Below are positions 1 to 11,700 of a stretch of 64,000 bases of DNA, in pieces. The stretch is taken from positions 62,001 to 126,000 of the forward strand of contig CAYJOL010000003.1 of assembly GCA_964371785.1 (NCBI GenBank), given 5' to 3'. The position numbers were made by a program, and so were the translations under genes. The stretch's first letter is position 1; every line of letters begins with the position of its first letter. Under the pieces are notes generated by a model, which was not told where the DNA came from, ran no database searches, and saw only the letters and a list, made by a program, of their open reading frames with translations. This DNA is from CAVQCT01 sp964371785 (lineage in GTDB: Bacteria > Zixibacteria > MSB-5A5 > GN15 > FEB-12).

Positions 1-21
1 CAGTCTCGCATTTTAGTCGGC

Positions 22-2337
22 GTGATTCTTTTCATTGTGGGGGGAATATTGTGGGCGCATGGAGGAGTCTGTGCCGCCGATTCGCGTCAGTTGATCGCCG
101 CCTTTGAGACAATCCGGGACGCCCAACTCGATACCGCGACCACTCTGGATCTGAACGGCTATACCCTCACCCACAAGGACCTGCGCGTGACGTTCAGTAC
201 GGGGCGAATCGCCTTTTTCAAGCCACTCGTGCTGGACAATGATTCTGTCGTTTTCGGGGCGTATTTTGAGGGATCGGGACTTTTTCAATTCACCCCGGGG
301 ACACCACTCGAACGGGATCAGTTGTTTCGGTATTTCCACGCCGATTCATTAAACCGCAAATTTTCATCGCTCATTCTCCTGTTTAGTCCTGAGGTGCATC
401 AGTCGCTCAAGGCCGCCGGTATGGTATCAACTCAGCCGTTTAGCTCGGTACAACTCCAGGCAGCTTCCCGGATGATAAGCGGTATCGGAAGCAACGAACA
501 GCGTCAGTATGTCTTTGAAACCCTGCGCAACCTGGCGACACCCATCGGGGGACCGTTCTTGATGGTCGATCTCCAGCCGGAATTGACCGACCGCCTGTAT
601 TATTTGTTCGATCCCTACGAACGCGAGGAAATCAGGCTCCTCAGGCAGGGTCTGCAGGCTGAACTCGATCGTATGGACCTGGTTTCGTCCTACTCGCAGT
701 ATTTGGACACCTCCTGCCGCGTAATTAATGGCCTGTCCAAGGAGCAGATCGTTGTCACGCACTACACCGTGGATGCTTCGTTGGACAAAAAAGGGATCTT
801 CCGGGGCCGGACCGATGTCACTTTCAATGTCGAGCGCGGCCCGCTTCAGATGGTTCCAATGGTGCTGAAAGAAGAGATGCAGATTGACAGCGTCAAGGAC
901 GCTTCGGGAAAAATTGTCTCGTTTCTGCGGTACCGGAGTACGGAGAACAAGTCCTCTTCGCTGGAGCTGTTCTTTGACCGGCCGTTGGCGTATCAGGATA
1001 CCGTGACGCTTCAGTTCTTTTATCGTGGACCCCTGGCCCTATCCGGTCTGGCGGAGGTATATGTAAACACCGCAGGCGATTGGTATCCCCGGTGTCGTGG
1101 ATACCGTCAGCGGGCCGTTTTCGACATGACATTCCGGACCCCGTCCAAATTTACTTTTGCCGTCTCCGGCAACCAACTGGTCGATCAATCAACCGGCGAT
1201 ACGCTCCTGACAACTTGGCGCGTGATACCGCCGGCGGTCGATGTATGCATCACCATGGGACTGCTTCATGGCTACAGGTATGAGAACGAAGATATGCCGC
1301 CACTCGATATTTACTTTTCCCAGTCACTTCACGAAGCACTGGCCGCCTCGGCAGGCCACACCACCGTGCTTTCCGACAGCCTGCTGTATGATCAGGTGGC
1401 CGGCGACATGCTGAACTCGCTCAAGCTGTTTTCCCACTATTTCGGGCCATATCCGTATCAGCAGGTGTCTGTCGATGAGGCCCGGCTCCGGGCGCACGAC
1501 GCGTCTCCGTCTTTTGCTCACCTTCCATTTGACACCTGGACCGACTTTAAGGGCTATCCCGATGAGCGCGTGGTGCGCTTCGATGAAGCGGCGCGTCAGT
1601 GGTGGGGAGTCGGAGTTGGATATGAATCCTATCATGATGAGTGGTTGAGCGACGGATTCTCTGCCTATTGCGCATTACTGTATCTGCAGGCGGCGGGAGG
1701 AAACGACCTGTTCATCGACAAGATCCGCCAGTATCGAAACGACATTTTCACTGCACGAAATTATGTCCCGGGTTCCGGCGAAGAGTCCGGGCCGATCGCC
1801 CTTGGGTATCGCACTATGAATGTGAGTTCGGACAGCGGTGGGAGCCCGATTATATACAAAAAAGGTGCGCTGGTGCTTCACATGCTCCGCAATCTCCTGA
1901 TCGACTTTAAAACGATGAAAGAGGACAGTTTCTTCGGGATGATGAGCGAGTTCTATCAGGCGAACCGGGGCAAGGATGTGACGACCGCGGATTTTCAACG
2001 GCTTACGGAAAAGTACACAGGTGTCAAGATGGACTGGTTTTTCCGGGAATTCGTGTATGGAGAGAAGTTGCCAACCTATGATTTCACATATGATTACGAG
2101 CAGGACAGCCTGGGTAATTACGTCGCTCACGGCCGCCTTGTGACGCAGGGAGTTGACGAGGGGTTTCGAATGTTCGTGCCTTTGGAGATACAAATCGATG
2201 ACGTTAACCGGGCTTACGTTCGGTTATTTGTAGACACCACCGACTTCGTGTTCACCTTGCCGTCTCTGCCGAGAAAGCCGGTGAAGCTGGTGCTTAATCC
2301 GTTTGAATCGGTGCTGGCCACCGTACGGCAACCGTGA
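22..2337 (+). CDS. Secreted M1-peptidase-like protein lacking the zinc site (pseudopeptidase)
   Basis: The C-terminal half has the layout of gluzincin M1 aminopeptidases: the HExxH-equivalent region followed by QWWG, the WLxEG-equivalent, and YKKGA ahead of the C-terminal helices. All three zinc ligands are replaced: HExxH reads DEAAR (D521, R525) and the third ligand Glu is Asp (WLSDGF, D544). No GAMEN exopeptidase motif is visible. The N-terminal 250 residues are not recognised. A hydrophobic export signal begins the protein. The frame stays open through base 1 and the only start in the window is GTG at 22, so the true start may lie upstream. The family assignment is good. Loss of catalysis is inferred from the residues, so the protein is probably a binding or structural periplasmic protein. 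Confidence 0.8.
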   Translation: MILFIVGGILWAHGGVCAADSRQLIAAFETIRDAQLDTATTLDLNGYTLTHKDLRVTFSTGRIAFFKPLVLDNDSVVFGAYFEGSGLFQFTPGTPLERDQLFRYFHADSLNRKFSSLILLFSPEVHQSLKAAGMVSTQPFSSVQLQAASRMISGIGSNEQRQYVFETLRNLATPIGGPFLMVDLQPELTDRLYYLFDPYEREEIRLLRQGLQAELDRMDLVSSYSQYLDTSCRVINGLSKEQIVVTHYTVDASLDKKGIFRGRTDVTFNVERGPLQMVPMVLKEEMQIDSVKDASGKIVSFLRYRSTENKSSSLELFFDRPLAYQDTVTLQFFYRGPLALSGLAEVYVNTAGDWYPRCRGYRQRAVFDMTFRTPSKFTFAVSGNQLVDQSTGDTLLTTWRVIPPAVDVCITMGLLHGYRYENEDMPPLDIYFSQSLHEALAASAGHTTVLSDSLLYDQVAGDMLNSLKLFSHYFGPYPYQQVSVDEARLRAHDASPSFAHLPFDTWTDFKGYPDERVVRFDEAARQWWGVGVGYESYHDEWLSDGFSAYCALLYLQAAGGNDLFIDKIRQYRNDIFTARNYVPGSGEESGPIALGYRTMNVSSDSGGSPIIYKKGALVLHMLRNLLIDFKTMKEDSFFGMMSEFYQANRGKDVTTADFQRLTEKYTGVKMDWFFREFVYGEKLPTYDFTYDYEQDSLGNYVAHGRLVTQGVDEGFRMFVPLEIQIDDVNRAYVRLFVDTTDFVFTLPSLPRKPVKLVLNPFESVLATVRQP

Positions 2338-2717
2338 TATCGGACTATTTGTCTCCATTTTGTCGGACAAACTGGCTCCGCGCGCGTAATTTGGTGTAAA
2401 CTAAGGATTTTTGGCTTGACATTGGGTGGTTCGCAAGTTACTTTGTATTCAGTCAGAAAAATTTTCTGAGCGATTCTTTTTTTCATCAGCATTAGGTAAT
2501 CCAGAAGTTTCGTTCAGTTCTGACGGACATATTAGGTGAACAGAGGAGTAGGATGGACGATTGCTCATGTCTTCTGTTGTTTCAGTTACAGTACTAATCA
2601 ATTAAGCCACCCCTGTCAGGGGCATGGTTGCATTCTGTCCGTTTTATCTACGTTGCCGCCTAAATAGACAAACGTGTATACGAGATCTCTAAACAGATTT
2701 TCGGGGAGAGCGCAGTT
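2338..2717. other. Intergenic leader region of the giant repeat protein
   Basis: This 380-base stretch holds no convincing gene. It contains a sigma70-type promoter (2416-2444) and a 13-base perfect palindrome, CCCCTG-T-CAGGGG, at 2610-2622. Immediately before the GTG start of the next gene is a GGGGAG ribosome-binding site. The implied 5' leader is about 270 nt, long enough for regulation. I could not match it to a known riboswitch. Confidence 0.5.
2416..2444 (+). promoter_or_regulatory. Sigma70-type promoter for the giant repeat protein
   Basis: TTGACA at 2416-2421, a 17-base spacer and TACTTT at 2439-2444. The -35 is a perfect match and the -10 keeps the two most important positions. It is the best promoter between the two genes. 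Confidence 0.5.
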
Positions 2718-5700
2718 GTGGGAAAATGGTTACAGCCGGCAATACTGATTTTGCTATTGTTGATCGCGCTGCCGTCGGTGGCGCAGACCGGAAAAGAGGG
2801 TGGACTTGCTGACGCAACATTTTACAACCCGTACACAAATAACCCTCCGGGACCGCCGCCCAATTACAACCTTGTAGACTCAAGCTACTTTCAGGGTGTC
2901 CCCTCGATGCCCGAGCCGCTCGATAACCATGCGGGTGGCTACTACATATTCAATGACACGGCCGCCGGAAAATGGTACATCGCCAATTATATTTTCACGC
3001 GCGGAAGCTCCCTCGACCAATTCCACGGATGCATTCTGGTCACCCTTGATCAAGATCCGGCACCTAATGTGAATATCTGGTCACAGGGGTTCGAGCTGTC
3101 GTCTGATCTCATCCAAAACGACCGCTGGGGCTGGGTGAAATGGCCGACTTCGATAGCACCCAACCTGTATGAGATTTGGTGGGACATAACGATTGACTAT
3201 TCCACTATTCATGACACCGGTGATTTCCGCGACACGCTGGGTGTCTCAGTGGCCGGATGCGCGATAGATTTCAATATCTGGTCGACCGCCCACGGGCAGT
3301 CGTTTTCCCCGTCCAAGATATTCCTCGGCGACGACATGACTCCGCTGGATGATGTCCCCGGATTCCACGATACTTACTCGGGCGTCTGGGACCAATATCA
3401 GCAAAATAATCCCACGGTTGATCCGAACAGCAGCCGGTTTACATCAAAGTCCCTCCCCGGGGCAACTTACAATAAGAATGGCCTTATTTCGACTGGCACC
3501 AGTTACGGTAATCGTTATGCCGGAAGTTGGGCATATGAGGCAAACGGGGTGCAGTTCTCCACGCTCTTCTGTCCGCCGTCGTACCCTCCAAGTTTCGTCT
3601 CGTGCGAAGATGAAGACGAAAGCGACAATTCCGACGAAGATGACGACGAGTGCGATAACAACCACGACGGCGAAGATGATGAAGACGAAGGCAATTGTGC
3701 CCGCACTTATGTGGTCTGTTTCGGTGGCAGCATCATGGATACCATCCGGGCCACCGATCCCAATCCGGCTGATATGCTGTCGATGGGGATTCTTTACGGC
3801 GCCGGTTCGTTGTATGCTCCAAGCACGGTCACTCCCAATACGGGAATTTATACGCTGACCCCTGACACCAGCGGCCTATACACGGTGGCTTTTGTGGTCG
3901 ACGATGGTACGGGGCTGGCGGATACGATGGAAGTCACCTACACCGTAACCGTGAGCACGCCTCCGGCAGTGAATCTCCCCGATGACACAACCATGTTCCT
4001 GTGTAATCCCGGTCAGATTTGTCTGCCTCTGGAAGTGCTGGATGCAGAGTGTGATATAACCTCGATCACCACTAATTTTGGTCAATACACCGGGACACTT
4101 GCCAACTTTGATCAGGTTGGTCGGATCAACCAACTTGGCGGAAGCATTTCACAAATCGGTGGTGGTCAGCCCGGCAAGGTTTTGCTGGCCGCCGGGGATT
4201 TTGTCCCGCCGGTCAATGCGTTGTCCGGCGTTTCGGTGAGCCTTCCCAATTTCGTGTACGCCGACCATGTTGTGAATTACGGTTCATTTCCGAACGGGGC
4301 CGAGCCGGGTAACTCCGCTGACTATTTGCTTGGCTCGCCGACCGACTTAACTTATACGACGCCCGGTGCGGGCGGTCCCGATGGTGGCGCAGGAGACGGT
4401 TCGATTGCTTTTAGTGCGGGTCAGTACTGCTCCGTAGGATTCCCGCAGTATGTTACGGCATGTAACGGAGCAAACGTCGATTTCGTCATTTTCACCAACA
4501 CCAACGGCGGTGGAACGGCCACGCTTCAATTCAAGAAGGATGGTGTGGCGGTCCATTCAATTACCCGGTCAATTCCCGGCGGCCCGGCTTCTTCCGGTGT
4601 AGGCGGTGTCACTTTCGATCTGCCTGATGGACTGACGTTCAATCAGGTAAAAGTCACGTGCCAGAGCGGGACGCTCGAGATCGACGCGTTTGCGGCTCGC
4701 ACTGCCCCGTCCGCGACCCTCTCTGATGTCTGTTTTCCTGCCGACACCGCAGGAACTTATGAGATTATAGCGACGGCGACCGACACTTGTGGAACGGCTG
4801 TTTCCGACACCACGCTGGTGACGGTCAATTTGAATCGTCCACCGGTAGCTAACGCCGGTGCGGATTTCGCGCGTTATCTTTGTCAAATCTCACAAGTCTG
4901 TTTCGGCGTAAGTTTCTCCGATCCCGACAATAACCTGGCGTCGACCCAGTTATACTCCGGCCCGGGAACCCTGAACGGCACTCAGGTATGTTTTACGCCT
5001 TCGATAGCCGGTTCTTACACATTTGTCATCAAAGCCACCGATTCGTGCGGATTGTCAGATTATGATACCGTGGTGGTAGGCGTCAGTCTCAACTCGCCTC
5101 CGGTGGCCTCGAATCCGGCGCCGATGAACATTTATCAGTGTTTGCCGACCCAGGTATGCTACGCTTTTACGGCCACCGATCCAAATGGCGGTCCGCTTAC
5201 CTGGCAGCATATTTATGGCGCCGGAAGCATCACGCCCAGCGGACAATTCTGTTTCACTCCGGTCGCAACAGGCACGTACAGCGCGATTGTGATGGTGTCT
5301 GATTCGTGTGGGGCAAACGATACTACGACAATTACATATAATGTGACCGTCAACGCCAAACCGGTCGCTGTCGATCCGTCTACTCCTGTTGCCCTGTCTC
5401 TGTGTGCTGGTGAGCAAGTCTGCTATCAGTTTACGGCAACCGATGCCAACGGCGGCACTCAGGTTTGGACCAAATTGAGCGGCTCGGGCACTCTCAGCAG
5501 TGGCGGACTCTGGTGTTTCACACCCAGTGCGACCGGAGCCTATCCGGTCACAGTCGCTGTTGCCGATTCATGCGGTGCGGCCGATACCACTACGCTGACT
5601 TATCATGTCACCCTGAACGACCCACCCCAGATTGCTTTCGGATCGGATACCACGGTGGCGCTGTGCGCTCCGCAACCCATCTGCCTGTCTTATGGCGTTT

Positions 5701-8700
5701 CAGATCCACAGGGCATGGCCGGTTTGACCGAGGTCATGATGTCCGGATTCGGCTCGCTGGACACTGCTGGCAACCAGATATGTTTCACGCCGACGACCGC
5801 TGGCTGCTACGATTTCATCATGAGAGTAGCTGACTCGTGTGGTGCTTTCGACCTCGATACGATCCGGGCATGTGTGAGCTTTGGGGAGATCGCCAGCATA
5901 GAGTGCCCGGCGGACACTATCGATGTTTCACTTTGTTCGGCGGACAACGTCTGTCAGATGCTGAATGTATCGCCGGCGGGTGCGACCATCACGACAACAC
6001 TCGGAACATACAGCGATGGGAGCCTCTGCTTCAATGCCGCAGCATCTGGAATCTACAATGCCCGCGTGGTCGCTTCCACTTCGTGCTCGGCCGATACTTG
6101 TGACATTATCTTCAAAGTAAACATTTCGGAACCGGCACAAATAACCTGCCCAACGACCGTCCAGCGATTCATTTGCTCGCCCGACACGGTCTGTATTCCG
6201 GTGAGCGTAAACGGCACAGGCGTGGTTGTGACAGTTTCTCCAATCGGGACATATCAGTCCGGAAGTATCTGTTTTCTCGCTGACACCTCCGGCCACTATG
6301 TCCTCAATGTGACCGCCACTACAGGTTGCGGCAACGCCGCCTGTACGATTGAAGCGGATGTCACAGTAAATACATTCCCGGTTGCGGTCAATCCGCCATC
6401 CCCGGTCGATACCTTTGTTTGCCAGACCGGCTCCCTCTGTTACCAGTTTGCCGCATCGGACGCCAACAACGAGACACTTAGCTGGTCGAAGCTCTCCGGT
6501 AACGGGACAATCTCTGCGACCGGTCAATGGTGTTTTGATGTCACTTCGAGCGGAACGTATACTGTGACCGCCAAGGTTGCGGACAGCTGCGGTGCCGCCG
6601 ATACAGTGAGCCTGACGTACAACATCACCGTCGACCAGAAGCCGAATATCGCCCTTGGCAACGATACCACTATCTTCATTTGTGCCAGTGGAAGAGTGTG
6701 CGTACCCTATCAGGTCTCCGATGCCGACGCCAATATCGAATCCATTCAATTGTTAACGGCCAATGGGGTTGTCGATACCCTTAATTCGTCGATCTGTTTC
6801 ATCCCACCCTCGGCGGGATTTTATCAATTTATTGTGAAAGTCACTGACTCCTGTCAGAAGTTCGACATCGACACGGTCGATGTGACAATCCAGCTGGACA
6901 ATGCACCGGTCGCTGATGCCGGAGCGGACCAGAATATTTTCCAGTGTGCCCCTGCCCAAATCTGCTGGCCGGTTGGCGCGGCCGATCCGGATGGTAATCT
7001 GACGACGGTGGAACTGGTGAACGGCCCCGGTACTTTCGACGGGACATCCATTTGCTTCACCCCGAACCAGAGCTGGTGCTATGAGTTCGTGTTAAAAGCC
7101 ACCGATGCTTGCGGCCTCACCGACTTTGACACCGTGGCAGTTTGCGTGAACATTAATCAGCCGCCGGTGGCGAATGCGGGCAGCGATCAGACTCTGTTCC
7201 AATGTACGCCGGCTCAAATCTGCTGGCCGGTGTCGTTCAGCGATCCGGATAACAATCTGGTGTCAGGTGCGCTGGTACAGGGTCCGGGCAGCTATGACGG
7301 CAGCAGTGTCTGTTTCACGCCCGGCGGTAGCGGGTCATATCTGTTCGTACTGGAGGCAACCGATGGGTGCGGAGTGAAAGACCGCGATACGGTGGTCATA
7401 AATGTGACCGCCAATTCAGCGCCGACCTGTCAGGTCCCCAATGACACGGTTGTCTTCCAGTGTGCTCCCGCTCAAGTCTGCCTGCCGGCCTTCGGTCAGG
7501 ACAGTGACGGCAATCTCAGTTTCTGTCAGGTGAATGTCGGGACCTTAAGCGGCAACAACTGGTGCTACACGCCGACATCTAGCCAGACCGTAACTGTCAC
7601 CATGCACTGTGAGGATGAGTGCGGCGCAATCTGCGAATCTGAGTTTACGGTTGAGTTCCAGATCAATGAGGCTCCGCAGATAAGTTTTGGCAATGATACG
7701 ACTCTGGCGCTCTGTGCTCCGCAGCAGATTTGTCTGCCATATTTCCTGAGCGACGGCAATGCTCCTCGCCCGATGGCAGTAACACTGTTAGCCGGACCGG
7801 GAAGTCTGGACACCGCCAACGCGCAAGTCTGCTTTACGCCGTCGAGCGACGGCGCCTACACTTTCATTGTCAAAGCACAGGATGAGTGCGGCCTTTCAGA
7901 CCAGGATACTATTAACGTCACGGTCGATCTGAATTCCGCTCCGGTGGCGAATGCGGGCGGCGACCAGACGCTCTACTTGTGTGATAACACGACCGAAATG
8001 TGCTGGCCGGCCTCGTGTTTCGATCCCGACGGCAATTTGACGGACTGTATTTTCAGCGGACCCGGGCTTTATGACGGGACCTCGATTTGCTTCACCCCGA
8101 CTGCATCGGGTGACTATGTATTCAGCCTGAGAGCAATCGATGAATGTGGCGCCGAGATGACCTCGACCGCCACTATTCACGTAACGGTCAACTCAGCTCC
8201 AATTATTGCGTTCGGTAATGACACGACCGTGGCATTATGTACACCGGAGCAAATCTGCCTGCCTTATTCGATAACTGATCCAAATGGCGTGAGCGGGCTG
8301 ATTGAAATGATGGTTTCCGGCAGTGGGACCATCGACACCGCAAACAACCGCATCTGTTTCACGCCGACTACTGCCGGTACATACGAGTTCATAGCTAAAG
8401 TGAAGGACTCGTGTCTGGCGTCCGACCGGGATACTATCTCGGTAACGGTGAGTTTTGGAGCGGCCGCGACGATAGTCAACTGTCCATCGGGAGCGATTGA
8501 TGTCCCGTTGTGCAGTGCGGACGAAGTCTGCTATATGCTGACGATACAGCCATCGACAGCCACGGTCACGACATCATTGGGAAATTATTCCGGCGGCAAT
8601 TTGTGCTTCCAGGCGGACACTTCGGGCGTGTACAATGTCCGGGTAATTGCCACGGCCGATTGCGGCGCGGATACCTGTGACATGACTTTCAATGTCGTCA

Positions 8701-11700
8701 TCGGTACGGTCGCGCATATCACTTGCCCGCCGGCGCAGCAGATGTTTATCTGTGGGCCGCAGGATGTCTGCATCCCGGTGCAGATACAGAAACGCAGTCT
8801 TCAGGTGACCGTCAGCCCGATTGGCACATACGACGCGGGATATGTCTGCTTCCCGGCCGACAGCTCCGGTCATTATGTGCTTCAGCTGATCGCCACCACT
8901 GAGTGCGGGTCAGATACCTGTCAACTCATTGCCGACATCACAATCGACTCACCGCCGGTAGCGATCGATCCAACAACACCGGTCGATACTTTCATTTGTA
9001 CTCAGGGTGATATCTGCTACCAGTTTGGCGCCGGCGATCCCAACGGTGGAACGTTGACATGGACACGATTGACGGGTGCGGGAACTGTCTCGACCTCGGG
9101 GCAATGGTGTTTCACCGCCGATGCCAGTGCCGATTACAGCGTGACGGCCCAGGTTGCCGATTCCTGTGGACGCGCTGATACGACCACGCTGACTTACAAG
9201 GTGACATTGAATACCGCGCCGGTTGTTGCGCTTGGAGCTGACCACACCGAGGCTCTCTGCAACGCCGGTCAACTCTGCTATCCATATTCGGTGATCGATG
9301 CCGACAACAATGTCACATCCGAGCAATTGGTGACATCAGTTGGTACTCTGGATACCGCCGCTAATCAGCTCTGTTTTACGCCGGATACGGCAGGCGTCTA
9401 TACGTTCATTGTCAGTGTCGGCGACGCCTGTGGCCTTGTCGACAGCGATACGATGAAAGTCACGGTTCATATCAATTCAGCGCCTGTCGTCAATGCCGGT
9501 ACCGACCAAACGATGTTCCTGTGCGCGGCCAGTCAAGTCTGCTGGAATGCGAGCGGCACCGATGTCGATGACAATCTGGATAGTTGTTATATAGTTGGCG
9601 CGACCGGTGTTTACAGCAGCGGTCATGTGTGCTTCACGCCTGATACGGCCGGTGTCTACCGTTTCATTCTGCGTGGAGTGGATGCCTGCGGTCTTTCGGA
9701 CCAGGATACGGTGCTCGTCACGATCGGCCTGAATTCGCCGCCGCTTTGCGAGCTGCCGGGGGATACGAATATCTTCCAGTGTTCGCCCACCCAGATCAGC
9801 CTCCCGGTCAGCGCCAGTGATCCGGACCTGAATTTTGACCATTGTGAACTCCTGAGCGGTCCGGGTTCGATTGTCGGCGGCCAGTGGGTATACCTGCCGA
9901 CCACCAATCAGTCGGTGAGCGTCAAGATAATGTGTGTCGACGCCTGCGGTGCCTCTTGCGTGGATTCCTTCCGTGTCAGCATTACACTTAACAGCAAGCC
10001 GGTCGTCGACCTTGGACCGGATCTGACGGAGTTCCTTTGCGGGCAACAGCAAATCTGCTGGCCGATAAGCGTGACAGACGCTAACAACAATGTCAGCACG
10101 GTTGAATTACTCACGCCGAACGGCACGGTAGATCTGCCGAATTCGCGGATCTGCTTCAGCGCGCCGGTTGGCGAGAATACGTACACATTTATAGTGAAGG
10201 CTACCGACGTCTGCGGCGCAGTTGATATCGACACGTCGACAGTGACCATAAAATACAATGCCCCGCCGGTGCTTAACATCCCGACCAGTTTTGTCGCTTA
10301 CCTTGATGAAGCCGGGCAGTTCTGCTTCGACCCGCAGGCAACGGACGAGGACAACAACCTTGCTGGTGTGGCGGTTACATCGCCTGCCTCCTACAATACC
10401 GGCTCGGGAGAGATTTGTTTCGCCGCAGACACTACCGGTAATTACTGCATGACGGTTACGGCTGTGGACTCCTGCGGTGAGCAGGCAGTCAAACAGGTCT
10501 GCGTGCGGATCGAGATTGATGAGTGTATCCATGTGCAGATTGAGAAATCGCACAACTCATACCAGGGCCAAATCCAGACCCTCGACATCTATCTGAACGG
10601 CTCCGGCCGGGAACTCGGTGGCTTCGACCTGTTAATCGCCTACGATGGATCGGCTCTGGGCGTCACCGGTGCGGTGCCCGGCACATTGTTCGGTGACTGT
10701 CACTGGGAGTATTTTAACTACCGATTCGGTGTCGACGGTAATTGCGGCACCGGATGTCCGTCGGGATTGCTGCATATTATAGGCATAGCCGACATGAATA
10801 ACGGTGCGTATCATCCGAGTTGCTTCCTGAAGAACATGTACGGCTCGTTAGCCCAGCTCCAGTTCCTGGTCAGCAATGATCGGAGCCTGGAATGTCAATA
10901 TGTCCCGGTCAAGTTCTTCTGGTATGACTGCGGCGATAACAGCTTCTCCTCGCGAAGCGGCGACACGCTCTGGGTGTCGCGTGAGGTGTTCGATTACGAG
11001 GGTAATTCAATTACCGATAATTCTCACCCGTTCCCAAGCTATCAGGGAACCAATGACGTTTGCCTGATTGGCGAACCGGGCAAACCGACGGCCTTGAGAT
11101 GCGTTGATTTCACCAATGGCGGAATCGATATTGTCTGCGCGGATTCCATTGATGCGCGCGGAGACGTCAATTTGAACCAGATTACTTATGAAATCGCCGA
11201 TGCAGTCCTGTTCTCGAACTACTTCGTCTACGGTCTGCAGGTGTTTAGGATAAATGTTGAAGGCCAGATCGCCGCTACCGACGTCAACGCCGACGGCCTG
11301 ACTCTGTCGGTGGCCGATCTTGTCTATATGATCCGGGTCGTCACGGGGGACGCCCAACGCATACCGAAACTGAACCCGGATCAACATTTTACAGCTGAAC
11401 TGCGGGTTTCTGGAGATGTTCTCTCGATTACGCAGTCCGATACTCGTGTTGGAGCCATCTGCCTGACGATCGACGGTGATGCGAGGCCGGAGTTGTCCGA
11501 AAACGCATCCAGCATGGAACTCAGGTACAATTTCGACGGCTCGGTTACCAGGGTTCTGGTGTTTGATCTTGAAGGCAAGTCGTTTCTGGAGACCGGAAAG
11601 GTGCTCAAGTTGAACGGCGCCGGGAGAATCAAGAATGTCGAAATCGGCAGTTACGATGGCTATGTCATGGCAGCGAAAGTGAGTGATCTCCCCGATAAGT

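Noticed and set aside
2338..2717. Known riboswitch (for example cyclic di-GMP) in the long leader of the giant gene
   Set aside because: I could not align the conserved bases of GEMM or other common classes; only a short palindrome and a promoter are evident.
3349..3858. Overlapping open frames on both strands across the acidic segment of the giant gene
   Set aside because: They are shadows of the GAn-repeat codons for Asp and Glu. They have no ribosome-binding site and low-complexity translations.
5928..6749. Long minus-strand frames inside the giant repeat gene (for example 273 codons)
   Set aside because: Antisense shadow of the repetitive coding sequence; similar frames recur at each repeat and none resembles a protein family.
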